From positions 1-64,000 of the forward strand of contig CAKVEW010000011.1 of NCBI GenBank assembly GCA_934746015.1: a stretch of 64,000 nt of DNA, read 5' to 3'. Position 1 is the first letter of the stretch; each line of letters begins with the position of its first letter. The translations under genes were made by a program, and so were the position numbers. Shown here piece by piece: positions 29,081-37,411 of the stretch. The notes beneath the pieces were generated by a model. That model was not told the origin of the DNA. It saw nothing but the letters and a program-made list of their open reading frames with translations, and did not search any database. Origin of the DNA: an uncultured Clostridium sp. Its GTDB lineage: Bacteria > Bacillota > Clostridia > Clostridiales > Clostridiaceae.

Positions 29081-29766
29081 TTATATTTTTGCAATAACGG
29101 CTTCTAAATTAGTCAGTATAGTTTTAAAGGTATCTTCTGTTATTTGAAAACGAACAATACGAAATTTCAATTCATAAAACTGAGTCTTTTCATGTTTTTT
29201 GTTTTTGACTGGAAGATAATCAAATGTTGTATTAGAAAGAACAAATTTATAATGATTTCTGCCTTTAAACAAAGTTTTGGTTTCTTTGCTCTGTTTTATT
29301 GTTAGTTTAAGAGTTATATCCACATCAAAAGAAGCCTGAAGTGGTAAATCTAATCCCTTTTTGATTCCGTAGGAATCATCCTTAATTTGGATAAGAAATT
29401 TCCAGACTTTTTCTTGTATATGAGCCATGCTATTATAGGATTCATATCCTTTATCTACAATGACAAGAGCATTTTTTATAGTAGAACAATCTACCATTTT
29501 AACAAAAGCTTATGGTCTTTTAGCTACTCGATTAATTTGATTTAGAAATATTTTTTTACTTGCTTTGGTTTCATATGTGTTCTCCTTGTAATAAATATTT
29601 ACTTAATTACAAGAGCCACTTTCCCTACTTCATTGCTCATTCAATAGTAAAATCAGCGACATATTTTTGAATTTTTGTCAATTGTTTTTAATAAAAAAGA
29701 CCCCTATATCTTTTATTAGGATAGGGATCTAATTCTGTCCACTTAATTTAATGACATTGACGACAA
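29081..29766 (-). pseudogene. IS4-family transposase remnant
   Basis: Minus-strand frame 29081-29497 (138 residues) matches the middle of an IS4 transposase: the second-aspartate block ALVIVDKGYESYNSMAHIQEK, then FLIQIKDDSYG, FDYLP and FRIVRFQITEDTFKTILTNL. An upstream piece in the same sense continues past a stop to about 29590. N- and C-terminal parts are lost. The left end near 29766 (TTGTCGTCAATG on the minus strand) resembles that at 26966. The two relics face each other around the AraC gene. Confidence 0.75.
29695..29733 (-). terminator. hairpin inside the IS4 left end, terminates the Gfo/Idh transcript
   Basis: Read on the minus strand, AGATCCCTAT pairs with ATAGGGGTCT and is followed by TTTTTTA. 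It lies just 3' of the minus-strand Gfo/Idh gene and inside the IS4 end, where insertion sequences often keep a barrier against incoming transcription. Confidence 0.7.
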
Positions 29767-29769
29767 TGC

Positions 29770-30981
29770 TCACCAATTTTCAGGAGGATTACCACAGTCA
29801 GGTACATCCATAGGAACACCATCGCTTTTCACTGATTTATAAGCGACAATACCAGGAATGGTATATCTTGCTGCTTGCCATGCGTTTACAGAAGGCAATG
29901 TATGATTGTAAGCGGCTGTACAGAAGTCATCGATTAAGAATTGATGACTTGCCATGTGGCCGTTATGAAGACCTTTATATGATTTAGGAAGTCTTTCGGG
30001 ATTTTGAATCGGCGCAAAACTATCTTTTTGCCACACATGATTAGCTACTTTGTTTTTAAAATCAGGTAATTCTCTATGATTAGTCATATCAACCGGATTT
30101 AGGTAATCACTTACATCCTCAAGATGAACACCATTTTCGTGCGAACCACCTTCTACAAGTTTTACATATAGGTGTTGAGCATTAGAAAATTGATATCCTG
30201 CCTTTGTGCCATAGAATGAGGAAATAGAGGAACTGGGCGCTTTCCATCCGATTCTTCGACACTCATTGATTCTGATTACACCACCGTTTGATAATCTCAT
30301 TAGCGAGAAAGCATTAGAGAAAGTATTATCCCATAGGTTTATGCCCTTTTTAAAGATTAAATCATCTTCAGTATCTTCATAGCCAATTGCGGTAACTTTT
30401 GTGACATATGAGTCGGTTGCATTTAAAAGCATTGATAATGAATGAGTAGGATAGAAGAATGGCGGTACGCCCATGGCTTTTAAATCTTCCTGATGGTGTT
30501 TTTCAAAGTGAGAAACATCATGATAATATTGGGCCTCGCCATAAACAAATTTACCCATATCACCATCAGAATATTTTTCTTTACAGAACATGGAACAAGG
30601 ATAATAGATACAAGTTTCACCCATCATATAAGTAAGGCGAGTTTTTTCAACCAGTTTAACGATCTCCTGGCAATGTGTAATTTCAGAAGCCATAGGAACA
30701 GCACTATATACATGTCGTCCATTTTTTAATGCCTGAATAACCAGTGGACCATGGGTGTGCCTTGGGGTAAAAATCGCTACTGCATTCACATCTGTTTTAA
30801 GTAATTCATCTAAAGAATGATAGTAGTCTACATTAAATTGTTCACCAAACTTTTTAGCGTGTCTGACGTCAGTATCTGCAACGCAAACCTTTTCTACATA
30901 TGGATGGTTTTGAAATAACGGTACAAAAAATGCCGAGAAATCACCACATCCAAGAATTCCCACTTTTAATTTCTTATTCAT
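29770..30981 (-). CDS. Gfo/Idh/MocA-family protein with AVP instead of EKP
   Basis: Protein of 403 residues. The Rossmann part starts KLKVGILGCGDFSAFFVPLF. The position of the catalytic EKP motif reads YSAVPMAS (residues 92-99), so the usual lysine is missing. The C-terminal part contains FYPTHSLSMLLNATDSYV and SFYGTKAGYQFSNAQH. It is a paralog of the 32350 gene (shared YSAVPMA, MGETxIY, VPDCGNPPE). ATG 30981 has AAAGGAGG. It ends in GNPPENW four bases from an IS4 end, whereas the paralog has a longer tail, so the C-terminus may be clipped. Sugar-related NAD enzyme; whether oxidoreductase or NAD-dependent glycosidase is open. Confidence 0.85.
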   Translation of the reverse strand: MNKKLKVGILGCGDFSAFFVPLFQNHPYVEKVCVADTDVRHAKKFGEQFNVDYYHSLDELLKTDVNAVAIFTPRHTHGPLVIQALKNGRHVYSAVPMASEITHCQEIVKLVEKTRLTYMMGETCIYYPCSMFCKEKYSDGDMGKFVYGEAQYYHDVSHFEKHHQEDLKAMGVPPFFYPTHSLSMLLNATDSYVTKVTAIGYEDTEDDLIFKKGINLWDNTFSNAFSLMRLSNGGVIRINECRRIGWKAPSSSISSFYGTKAGYQFSNAQHLYVKLVEGGSHENGVHLEDVSDYLNPVDMTNHRELPDFKNKVANHVWQKDSFAPIQNPERLPKSYKGLHNGHMASHQFLIDDFCTAAYNHTLPSVNAWQAARYTIPGIVAYKSVKSDGVPMDVPDCGNPPENW

Positions 30982-31080
30982 ATTAATTACCTCCTTTATT
31001 AATTTAGTTAGTGGTGTGCCAGAGGCACAGACAGAATGCAAATTTACTTTCTGACAGCAATGGATAGTGAGATATAATTT

Positions 31081-31108
31081 GTATATTTAAATTTGTATAT
31101 TTAAATTT
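31081..31108. promoter_or_regulatory. two tandem 14-bp repeats upstream of the minus-strand Gfo/Idh gene
   Basis: GTATATTTAAATTT occurs twice head to tail, with a similar partial copy just before (31071-31080). It lies 100 bases upstream of the gene at 29770-30981. Tandem direct half-sites are typical of AraC-family targets, and an AraC gene is 2 kb away. Confidence 0.45.
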
Positions 31109-31229
31109 GCATAGTATTATTATAGATGAAATATGCTTTTAAATATTGTATCAATGTTTTTAAAATTGTATGTATGTTGAATATAAAAATTGATAATATT
31201 TCAACAGCGAGGGAGAGGTTCTTTCTTTC

Positions 31230-32270
31230 GAATCGGCAACGTCTTGAGTTTGCGTAAACTGTAATTAGGAAATGAATATATCTATCTAAAGTACCAATTT
31301 GACGACTTTTTTAGAAGGATAGAATGGTAGCCTTATGAATAGAAACACCTTAATAAGTTCTGCCGGAACCGGACTTTGGAAGACATATTCTTTTATCTAT
31401 TCAGACAACCTTAATGTAGATCTGACGGTATTGTAGGACGTTTTGTCATAAACCAGAGCCTGATGCCATCTTTTGCATACGATAGTATGCCGAAGATACC
31501 TATTGTCGGTTGGTAATAGCTGAATGTACTCTTTTATTTGACCGGATTTGCTGTCTGCATAATTGTAGCTTTAAGCATATTGCTTCTGATTTCATACAAA
31601 TATGTCCCAGAAATGCCATCTATAAAGCGAGATAAAAATTTAAAGCATTGATCACTTTCAGCTTCCGCATACGGAATTTTTTAAACTGGAACATATGCTT
31701 CTTACGGCGGAAATATTATCCAATATTCCATCTAGAAGAATATAGTTTTGCAATCTTTATCACATCATCTTTTGAATTGATATCTTTGTTAGTTGCAAGT
31801 ATTATAGGATGCTCCGTAATACCATAGACAAGGACAAGATAAATGTCTTTTTTGGATGAAGTAATTTGTACTTTTACGAGATACAGATAGGCATCATCCA
31901 TTTACCCTTTGTAAAACAGAGGCGGTTTATACCTTGTATTTCCTGCGGTTACGAGTTCGGTAGCGTATATCCATTTACATGGTATAAAAGTTTACGTTTT
32001 GTCACATCACTATCGTCGATATGGATAATGGTAGTCAAGACATCATTTAGGAAATTGTGTCAGACGGGATTTCAAGGTGGAGGAAGGAGACACTTTAGTT
32101 AAATGCTTGGAAATATTTGTGGGAATTATATTTGAGAAAGATAAAATTTTCTGCTTTATTTGGGGAAAGTTGTTAATATAGATGATGACAGAGTCGGGTT
32201 CTGGTGTATAAAATTTTGGAAACTCAAGAAGGCAACGTATATACATATTTTGAATCAACAGTGGTACAAT
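31230..32270 (-). pseudogene. decayed IS4-like transposase between the two Gfo/Idh genes
   Basis: Minus-strand pieces in order: about 32260-32043 (QIKQKILSFSNIIPTNISKHL), 32040-31905 (IIHIDDSDVTKRKLLYHGKW, YATELVTAGN), and 31901-31716 (VYGITEHPIILATNKDINSKDDVIKIAKLYSSRWNIG, the region ahead of the catalytic glutamate). Down to about 31560 there is FENFRMRKLKVINAL. Stops and frame changes disrupt it. The divergence from the 27075 and 29081 relics indicates a third element, of a different IS4 subgroup. Confidence 0.72.
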
Positions 32271-32349
32271 TTTAAATTAATAAATGGTGATAAACTAAAA
32301 TCGAAAAACAGACAAATAGCAGAAATGCTATGACGAGGAGGATTAGTTT

Positions 32350-33618
32350 ATGAAGGAAAAAATAAGAATAGGTTTTGTTGGCTGTGGACAGTTTTGCAGA
32401 TACTTCGTGCCATTATTCAAGGCGCATCCAGCAGTTGAATATGTGGCCATAACTGATAAAATTCCACAAAGATGTAAAGAATATGATGAAAAATTCCATG
32501 TGGATAAAATATTTGATTCATTTGAACAAATGATTCAATCTTCCGAAATAAATACAGTAGCTATCTTTTCGCAGAGGAACCAGCATGGTGAAATGGCTAT
32601 CGCTGCTTTAAAAGCCGGAAAAAATGTTTATAGTGCTGTTCCGATGGCAACAAGCATCGAAGAAATACAAGAAATTGTAAGACTAGTGAAAGAAACTGGG
32701 CTTACATACTCAATGGGTGAAACAGGTATTTATCGACCAGCGGCTATCTTCTGCAGGAAAAAATATGCATCAGGTGAAATGGGCGATATGGTATATGCTG
32801 AAGCTCAATATAACCATGATATGAAACGTTTATATGATACGTATAAATATACGGAGGGGGAGGACTGGAAAAAGTTTGCGGGTATACCACCGTTCTTCTA
32901 TCCAACACATTCGACATCAATGGTATTATCAGCAGCTAACGCACATGCCGTAAAATTATCAGCGTTTGGGTATGAAGATAAAATAGATTCGGATATATTC
33001 GGCATAGGTAAGAATTATTGGGATAATAAATTCTCCAATACTTCTATGTTGATGCAACTGGATAATGGTGCGATTGTAAGAATCAGTGAAAACAGGAGAA
33101 TTGCTTGGCGTAGTCCAGAAACATATATATCTAACTTCCATGGCACAAAGGCATCTTATGAATGTTCGATTAATCAACACTCCTTTATTACGATGCCTGA
33201 TGATGCACCGGATGATGTTATATATGAGGATGTTAGCGATCTTTTAAATCCATTTGAGGTAACGAAACATAAAGGTGAAAAAGGCTTTATTCAGAATGTC
33301 GCAAGAGGGAAATGGGGCTCTGGCGAAGCACCGATACAAATGCTTTCAAGAATACCCGAAGAATTAATACCTCTTGAAACAAAACATGCAGGAACACATA
33401 AATTTATGGTGGATGATTTCTGCCAGGCATATATGACTGGTAAATTGTCTCCAACCAATGCATGGCAAGCAGCTAGATATAATATTCCGGGCTTAACTGC
33501 ACATGTCAGTGCCAGCCAAGGTGGAGTGTTGATGGAAGTGCCTGATTGCGGTAATCCTCCCGAAGAATTGGAAGTATTATCAGCGGACAGAGAAGTAAAT
33601 GAATGTGATTATAGATAA
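32350..33618 (+). CDS. Gfo/Idh/MocA-family protein with AVP motif, paralog 2
   Basis: Protein of 422 residues with an N-terminal KIRIGFVGCGQFCRYFVPLF fold and YSAVPMATS at residues 94-102 in place of EKP. It also has MGETGIYRPAAIFCRKKY, FYPTHSTSMVLSAAN, ISNFHGTKASYECS and the C-terminal NAWQAARYNIPGL and VPDCGNPPE, followed by about 18 extra residues. AGGAGG lies 9 bases before the ATG. It directly precedes the mannose-family PTS operon, with a regulatory inverted repeat between. It probably works on the sugar that this PTS imports. Chemistry uncertain because the usual catalytic lysine is absent. Confidence 0.85.
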   Translation: MKEKIRIGFVGCGQFCRYFVPLFKAHPAVEYVAITDKIPQRCKEYDEKFHVDKIFDSFEQMIQSSEINTVAIFSQRNQHGEMAIAALKAGKNVYSAVPMATSIEEIQEIVRLVKETGLTYSMGETGIYRPAAIFCRKKYASGEMGDMVYAEAQYNHDMKRLYDTYKYTEGEDWKKFAGIPPFFYPTHSTSMVLSAANAHAVKLSAFGYEDKIDSDIFGIGKNYWDNKFSNTSMLMQLDNGAIVRISENRRIAWRSPETYISNFHGTKASYECSINQHSFITMPDDAPDDVIYEDVSDLLNPFEVTKHKGEKGFIQNVARGKWGSGEAPIQMLSRIPEELIPLETKHAGTHKFMVDDFCQAYMTGKLSPTNAWQAARYNIPGLTAHVSASQGGVLMEVPDCGNPPEELEVLSADREVNECDYR

Positions 33619-33672
33619 AGGAAGGTTTTAATCGAATGCATAGCTATGGAATGTGTTCGTTAAAATATATGT

Positions 33673-33714
33673 ACTATTTAAATACTTGAAATATAATACC
33701 TTTATTTAAATAGT
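33673..33714 (+). promoter_or_regulatory. inverted repeat enclosing a -10 element, PTS promoter region
   Basis: ACTATTTAAATA (33673-33684) and its exact reverse complement (33703-33714) flank an 18-base interval that contains TATAAT at 33692-33697. A protein bound to both arms would cover the promoter of the mannose-family PTS operon. Confidence 0.5.
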
Positions 33715-33778
33715 GCAGAGAGTGAAAGTGGCGATACTTAAAATCAAGTATTACAAAAAAGGAGGGAGGTGCCAATAA

Positions 33779-34186
33779 TTGATTCATATTATTGTAGCAA
33801 CTCATGGAAAGTTTGCTGAGGGGATGGAAGATACGATAAACATGTTTATGGGGACGCCAGATAACATTAGTTTCCTATCTTTCCATCAAGGTGAATCAAG
33901 CGATAGTTATGCGGAAAGATTCAAGCAGGTTTTTTATGGAATCAAAGAGGATGAAATTATTGTTTTCAATGATATCTTAGGAGGGACTCCGTGTAAAGTA
34001 GCAGCTGAAATTGCTTTACAAAGCGAGAAGCAAGTAGAAATTGTTGGTGGATTAAACTTACCCATGCTGATGCAATGCTGCATTTTAAGCCAGGATAGTC
34101 TATCACAGATAATGGACGTAATTATTAAAATCGGTAAAGATGGCGTTGCGAAAATGGACTTTTATTTTTTAGATGAAGATGATTAG
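33779..34186 (+). CDS. PTS mannose-family EIIA
   Basis: Protein of 135 residues with the EIIA-Man fold. The phosphorylated His9 is in IVATHGKFAEG, and DILGGTPCKVAAEIA is the second family block. The start is a TTG at 33779 after an excellent GGAGGGAGGT; no ATG fits better. It heads a PTS operon in the order A, C, D, B and takes phosphate from HPr to pass to EIIB at 35907. Family substrates include mannose, sorbose, fructose, glucosaminate and others. Confidence 0.92.
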   Translation: MIHIIVATHGKFAEGMEDTINMFMGTPDNISFLSFHQGESSDSYAERFKQVFYGIKEDEIIVFNDILGGTPCKVAAEIALQSEKQVEIVGGLNLPMLMQCCILSQDSLSQIMDVIIKIGKDGVAKMDFYFLDEDD

Positions 34187-34220
34187 ATTTGACTTTGTGT
34201 AGAGGAGGGGTATCCTCATC

Positions 34221-34265
34221 ATGGAAGTAACAAACGAGATGGGTAATAACCTAACTGGATGTTAG
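34221..34265 (+). CDS. possible 14-residue leader peptide between EIIA and EIIC
   Basis: ATG 34221 follows AGAGGAGGGG with good spacing and gives a 14-residue frame, MEVTNEMGNNLTGC, ending at a TAG. The ribosome site is stronger than that of EIIC 43 bases downstream. It may be a translated spacer, a small regulatory peptide, or the relic of a lost gene. Confidence 0.25.
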   Translation: MEVTNEMGNNLTGC

Positions 34266-34307
34266 GTACAGCAACCATAAAATTATTATAGTAGAAAGGA
34301 TGAAAAT

Positions 34308-35081
34308 ATGGAAACGTTACAAGTGGTACTAATTTTGCTATTTACAACATTTTTTTCTTATGAAGCATACACATTTGATATAGGTTTCTCATATCCGGTA
34401 ATCGTTGGTTTGGTTATGGGACTTATTATGGGTGATGTGTCTATGGGTTTATTTTTTGGTGGTACGTTCCAGCTTCTGTTCATGGGTGTTTACCAATTTG
34501 GCGGAGCATCAATCCCTGATTATCGTATTGCAGTTATTTTGGGTGTATATTATGCTGTTACAACCGGTCAGGATCCGGAGATATTATTAAGCATCACCGT
34601 TACATTGGCTGTATTATACACTCAGATTGGTACTTTGGTTAATTTTATTAATAATATTTTTGTTCATATTGGACACAAGGCTCTGAAAGAGGGAAAGTGG
34701 AGAAAATTTGAACTTTCTGCATTTGGTGGAGTTTTACCGATTGGGTTAAACAGAACAATCGTTGTATTCTTGGCTATTGTTTTCGGTACCGGATTTGTTG
34801 AGGGGCTGGTTGGAATTTTCCCAGCATGGTTACAGGCAGGATTAGGCGTGGCTGGAAAATTAATTCCAGCGGTGGGAGTTGTGATTCTGATGAGAACTAT
34901 GCCATTAAAAGATTATTTTGCTTATTTCTTAATCGGTTTTGTTTTATTCGCTTATTTAGGAGTGCCTATGCTTGGAGTTGCGATTGTTGGTGCGGCATTA
35001 GCGATTATTAGTTACAAAATCAATCTGAAACTAGAAAATAATGGAGTTAGTTTGACTGGAGGTGACAGCTATGACGAATAA
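34308..35081 (+). CDS. PTS mannose-family EIIC permease
   Basis: Membrane protein of 257 residues with about seven hydrophobic segments. Family blocks include PVIVGLVMGLIMGDVSMGLFFGGTFQLLFMG near residues 25-60 and GVLPIGLNRTIVVFLAIVFGTGFVEGL near residue 145. It forms the sugar channel together with EIID. The start has AAAGGATG, and the 3' end overlaps the start of EIID by 11 bases, implying coupled translation. Confidence 0.93.
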   Translation: METLQVVLILLFTTFFSYEAYTFDIGFSYPVIVGLVMGLIMGDVSMGLFFGGTFQLLFMGVYQFGGASIPDYRIAVILGVYYAVTTGQDPEILLSITVTLAVLYTQIGTLVNFINNIFVHIGHKALKEGKWRKFELSAFGGVLPIGLNRTIVVFLAIVFGTGFVEGLVGIFPAWLQAGLGVAGKLIPAVGVVILMRTMPLKDYFAYFLIGFVLFAYLGVPMLGVAIVGAALAIISYKINLKLENNGVSLTGGDSYDE

Positions 35082-35874
35082 AGAAGAAAAGAAACTTACA
35101 AAGAAAGATGTTTTATCAGTTTATTGGCGTTGGATATTTTCATCTCAAATAGACATGAACTATGAAAACTACCAAGGTATGGGCTATGGTTTTGCAGTTC
35201 TGCCAATTTTGAGAAAATTGTATAAGGATGATGAGGAAGAAATTAAGAAACGTGCATTAACATACACGCAATTTTACAATAGTAATACACATACAACACA
35301 GATTCTTCTGGGTATTCACTGTGCATTAGAAGAAAGTGGTGCTTCAGAACAGGAAATTACAAATATTAAAACAAGTTTAATGGGACCTCTAGCAGGTATT
35401 GGCGACCCACTATACGGTCCGTTAACAAGAATGATATTCGGCTCTATTGCTGCATATATGGCGTTAGAAGGAAATCCCTGGGGATGCCTTCTGTACTTTG
35501 GAGTTCATACCTTTTACAGACTGGTATTAGATAGAATCTTGATTTTAAAGGCATATGAACAGGGAACTAAATTGGTTGATTCATTAGGTTCAGCAATGAA
35601 TAGGATCATCAATGTAACTTCCGTAGTTGGGTTAACTGTTTTGGGGGCTATGATTCCATCAGTATTAAAAATTACGACTCCATTGTCTTTCACGACTGGT
35701 GATGTTGTTGTCGAACTTCAGACTTACTTTGATAAAATTATGCCTAGCCTATTATCAGTATTATTTGTGGCATTCTTATACTGGTTGCAAAAGAAGAAAA
35801 ATATTACTCCTGCTAAAATGATTTTCTTATGTATGGCATTAGGTATTGTTTGTAGCCTAATTGGAATTTTGTGA
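35071..35874 (+). CDS. PTS mannose-family EIID
   Basis: Protein of 267 residues and EIIC partner: a long cytoplasmic N-terminal region (YWRWIFSSQIDMNYENYQGMG, FYNSNTHTTQILLGI, TSLMGPLAGIGDPLYGP) followed by C-terminal hydrophobic segments. All are hallmark EIID blocks. I chose ATG 35071 with GGAGGTG at proper spacing, rather than the GTG that overlaps that site. It lies within the A-C-D-B operon. Confidence 0.93.
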   Translation: MTNKEEKKLTKKDVLSVYWRWIFSSQIDMNYENYQGMGYGFAVLPILRKLYKDDEEEIKKRALTYTQFYNSNTHTTQILLGIHCALEESGASEQEITNIKTSLMGPLAGIGDPLYGPLTRMIFGSIAAYMALEGNPWGCLLYFGVHTFYRLVLDRILILKAYEQGTKLVDSLGSAMNRIINVTSVVGLTVLGAMIPSVLKITTPLSFTTGDVVVELQTYFDKIMPSLLSVLFVAFLYWLQKKKNITPAKMIFLCMALGIVCSLIGIL

Positions 35875-35906
35875 TTCATTTAAAGAACAAAGGGGGGGAT
35901 ATTACT

Positions 35907-36398
35907 ATGCAGGGGATTATTCATATACGTATTGATGATAGACTCATACATGGACAAGTTGCAGCTGCTTGGAGCACCAGTTTACAAGCCAGTAGGATTA
36001 TGGTGATTAATGATGAAGTTGCGAACAATGAATTTCAAAAAAGTATCCTAAGAATGGCTGTTCAAGGCAGTATTAATACGTCTATACTTACAAAAAAGAA
36101 GGCATATGAGAATATTTCAAATGGAAAATATGCCTCTCAGAGGGTTATGATACTACTTAAAAATCCAAAAGACGCACTTGATTTAATCGAAATGGGATTG
36201 GATATTAAAGAGATTAATGTCGGTAATATGATTAGCGATAGTGAGACAGCGATTGTTGTTAAGCAATCATTGAAATTGACTCCTGAACAGATTGAACAAT
36301 TTAAGGAACTTGAGCGTAAGGGTGTTAAGCTTACTGCAAGAATGACAATTCAGGAACCAGAGACATATTTAAAGGATTATCTAAACAAGTTAAATTAA
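35907..36398 (+). CDS. PTS mannose-family EIIB
   Basis: Protein of 163 residues with the EIIB-Man/Sor fold. The phosphorylated His15 lies in RIDDRLIHGQVAAAW; VMILLKNPKDAL and EINVGNM follow. It transfers phosphate from EIIA to the incoming sugar. ATG 35907 follows AGGGGGGG; the longer frame from 35871 would lack a ribosome site. It is the last gene of island 2's PTS operon, followed by a hairpin. Confidence 0.93.
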   Translation: MQGIIHIRIDDRLIHGQVAAAWSTSLQASRIMVINDEVANNEFQKSILRMAVQGSINTSILTKKKAYENISNGKYASQRVMILLKNPKDALDLIEMGLDIKEINVGNMISDSETAIVVKQSLKLTPEQIEQFKELERKGVKLTARMTIQEPETYLKDYLNKLN

Positions 36399-36442
36399 AT
36401 TCCGCTGTAATGAAGAAAATTGTAAAATGTAAAATTTTATAT

Positions 36443-36490
36443 GGGGTTGTTGCAAAAGGTAGCTAAATAAACTACCGGGGCAACAGCTCC
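36443..36490 (+). terminator. hairpin after the mannose-family PTS operon
   Basis: GGGGTTGTTGC...GGTAG pairs with CTACC...GCAACAGCTCC (with G-U pairs). It shares the GCAACAGCTCCATTATTA side with the hairpin at the start of the window. No strong T-run follows directly. Confidence 0.6.
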
Positions 36491-36639
36491 ATTATTAATT
36501 TAATTCCTTTTTATGGTTATAATAAAATTATATTGTTTGAATAATAAATACTAAAAGGTAATAAGTTTAATAGTAGTAATTAGTATTGGAACAATAAATG
36601 AATTTACTTCAATTAATCCATCAGTATCTCTTATTAAGA

Positions 36640-36659
36640 AAAAGATAGCAACTGCTATC
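36640..36659 (-). terminator. terminator of the DUF305 gene
   Basis: On the minus strand GATAGCA-GT-TGCTATC is followed by TTTTTCTT, 36 bases beyond the stop of the DUF305 gene. Confidence 0.65.
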
Positions 36660-36694
36660 ATAATTAATGCGGCACTACCTTTTTTTTACTTAAT

Positions 36695-37345
36695 TTATAG
36701 TGTTTTCAATAGTGATCTCATTTCTTCTACACCTTTGCTTTGTGTAGAAATTATATTTTCAGCTAATTTCTTAAGTTCTGGGTCTTTTGTATATTTTAAG
36801 ATGTTTTTTGCCATACCAATGGCACCTTCATGATGATATATCATTTCTTGAAGGAAATTAACATCTACATTATCAGTAATTTTAACATCTTGCATTTCCC
36901 TAAACATAGAGGTTTTCACTTTATCATATTCTTTTATGTATTTTTCAGAATCGGTCTTACTTGAAGGTTTTTCTTTCTCAAATTTAGTTTTTAATTCTTG
37001 CATAATCGGAATTTGAGCACTTTGGGAAGTAATAATATTTTCAGCAATTTTCTTAACTTCTGGATTTGAACCATATTTAACTATTGCTTTTGCCATGTTT
37101 ATACCACCCTCATGATGAGGTATCATTTCTAATACAAAATCTAAATTAACATTTCCTGTATTAGCTGCAGCATTCATTGCTTTCTTCATATTGTTAAAAA
37201 TCCTATTATATTCCTCATTATATCCTTGTTTTGCTTCAGCAGGTTCAGTAATACCTATATTGGTAGATATAGCTTGATTATTAGAAATTATATTAGTATT
37301 TGCGAATGGTGTCATTATTAATAGTGCTAAAAGTAATTCTTTCAT
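36695..37345 (-). CDS. exported DUF305 protein with two DUF305 repeats
   Basis: Protein of 216 residues with a hydrophobic N-terminus (KELLLALLIMTPFANT) acting as signal or anchor. Two four-helix DUF305 units follow, each with the HH motif: LEMIPHHEGGINMAKAIVKY (about residue 70) and LQEMIYHHEGAIGMAKNILKY (about residue 165). The family is ferritin-like and linked to metal handling, though its function is not settled. Members often have one unit, so the tandem form is worth noting. RBS AGGAGG. Monocistronic. Confidence 0.85.
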   Translation of the reverse strand: MKELLLALLIMTPFANTNIISNNQAISTNIGITEPAEAKQGYNEEYNRIFNNMKKAMNAAANTGNVNLDFVLEMIPHHEGGINMAKAIVKYGSNPEVKKIAENIITSQSAQIPIMQELKTKFEKEKPSSKTDSEKYIKEYDKVKTSMFREMQDVKITDNVDVNFLQEMIYHHEGAIGMAKNILKYTKDPELKKLAENIISTQSKGVEEMRSLLKTL

Positions 37346-37411
37346 AAAAATCCTCCTAAAATTTACTTCTGAATTAGTATTTCAAAAAGAAAACAAATAT
37401 ATACTTAAAGT

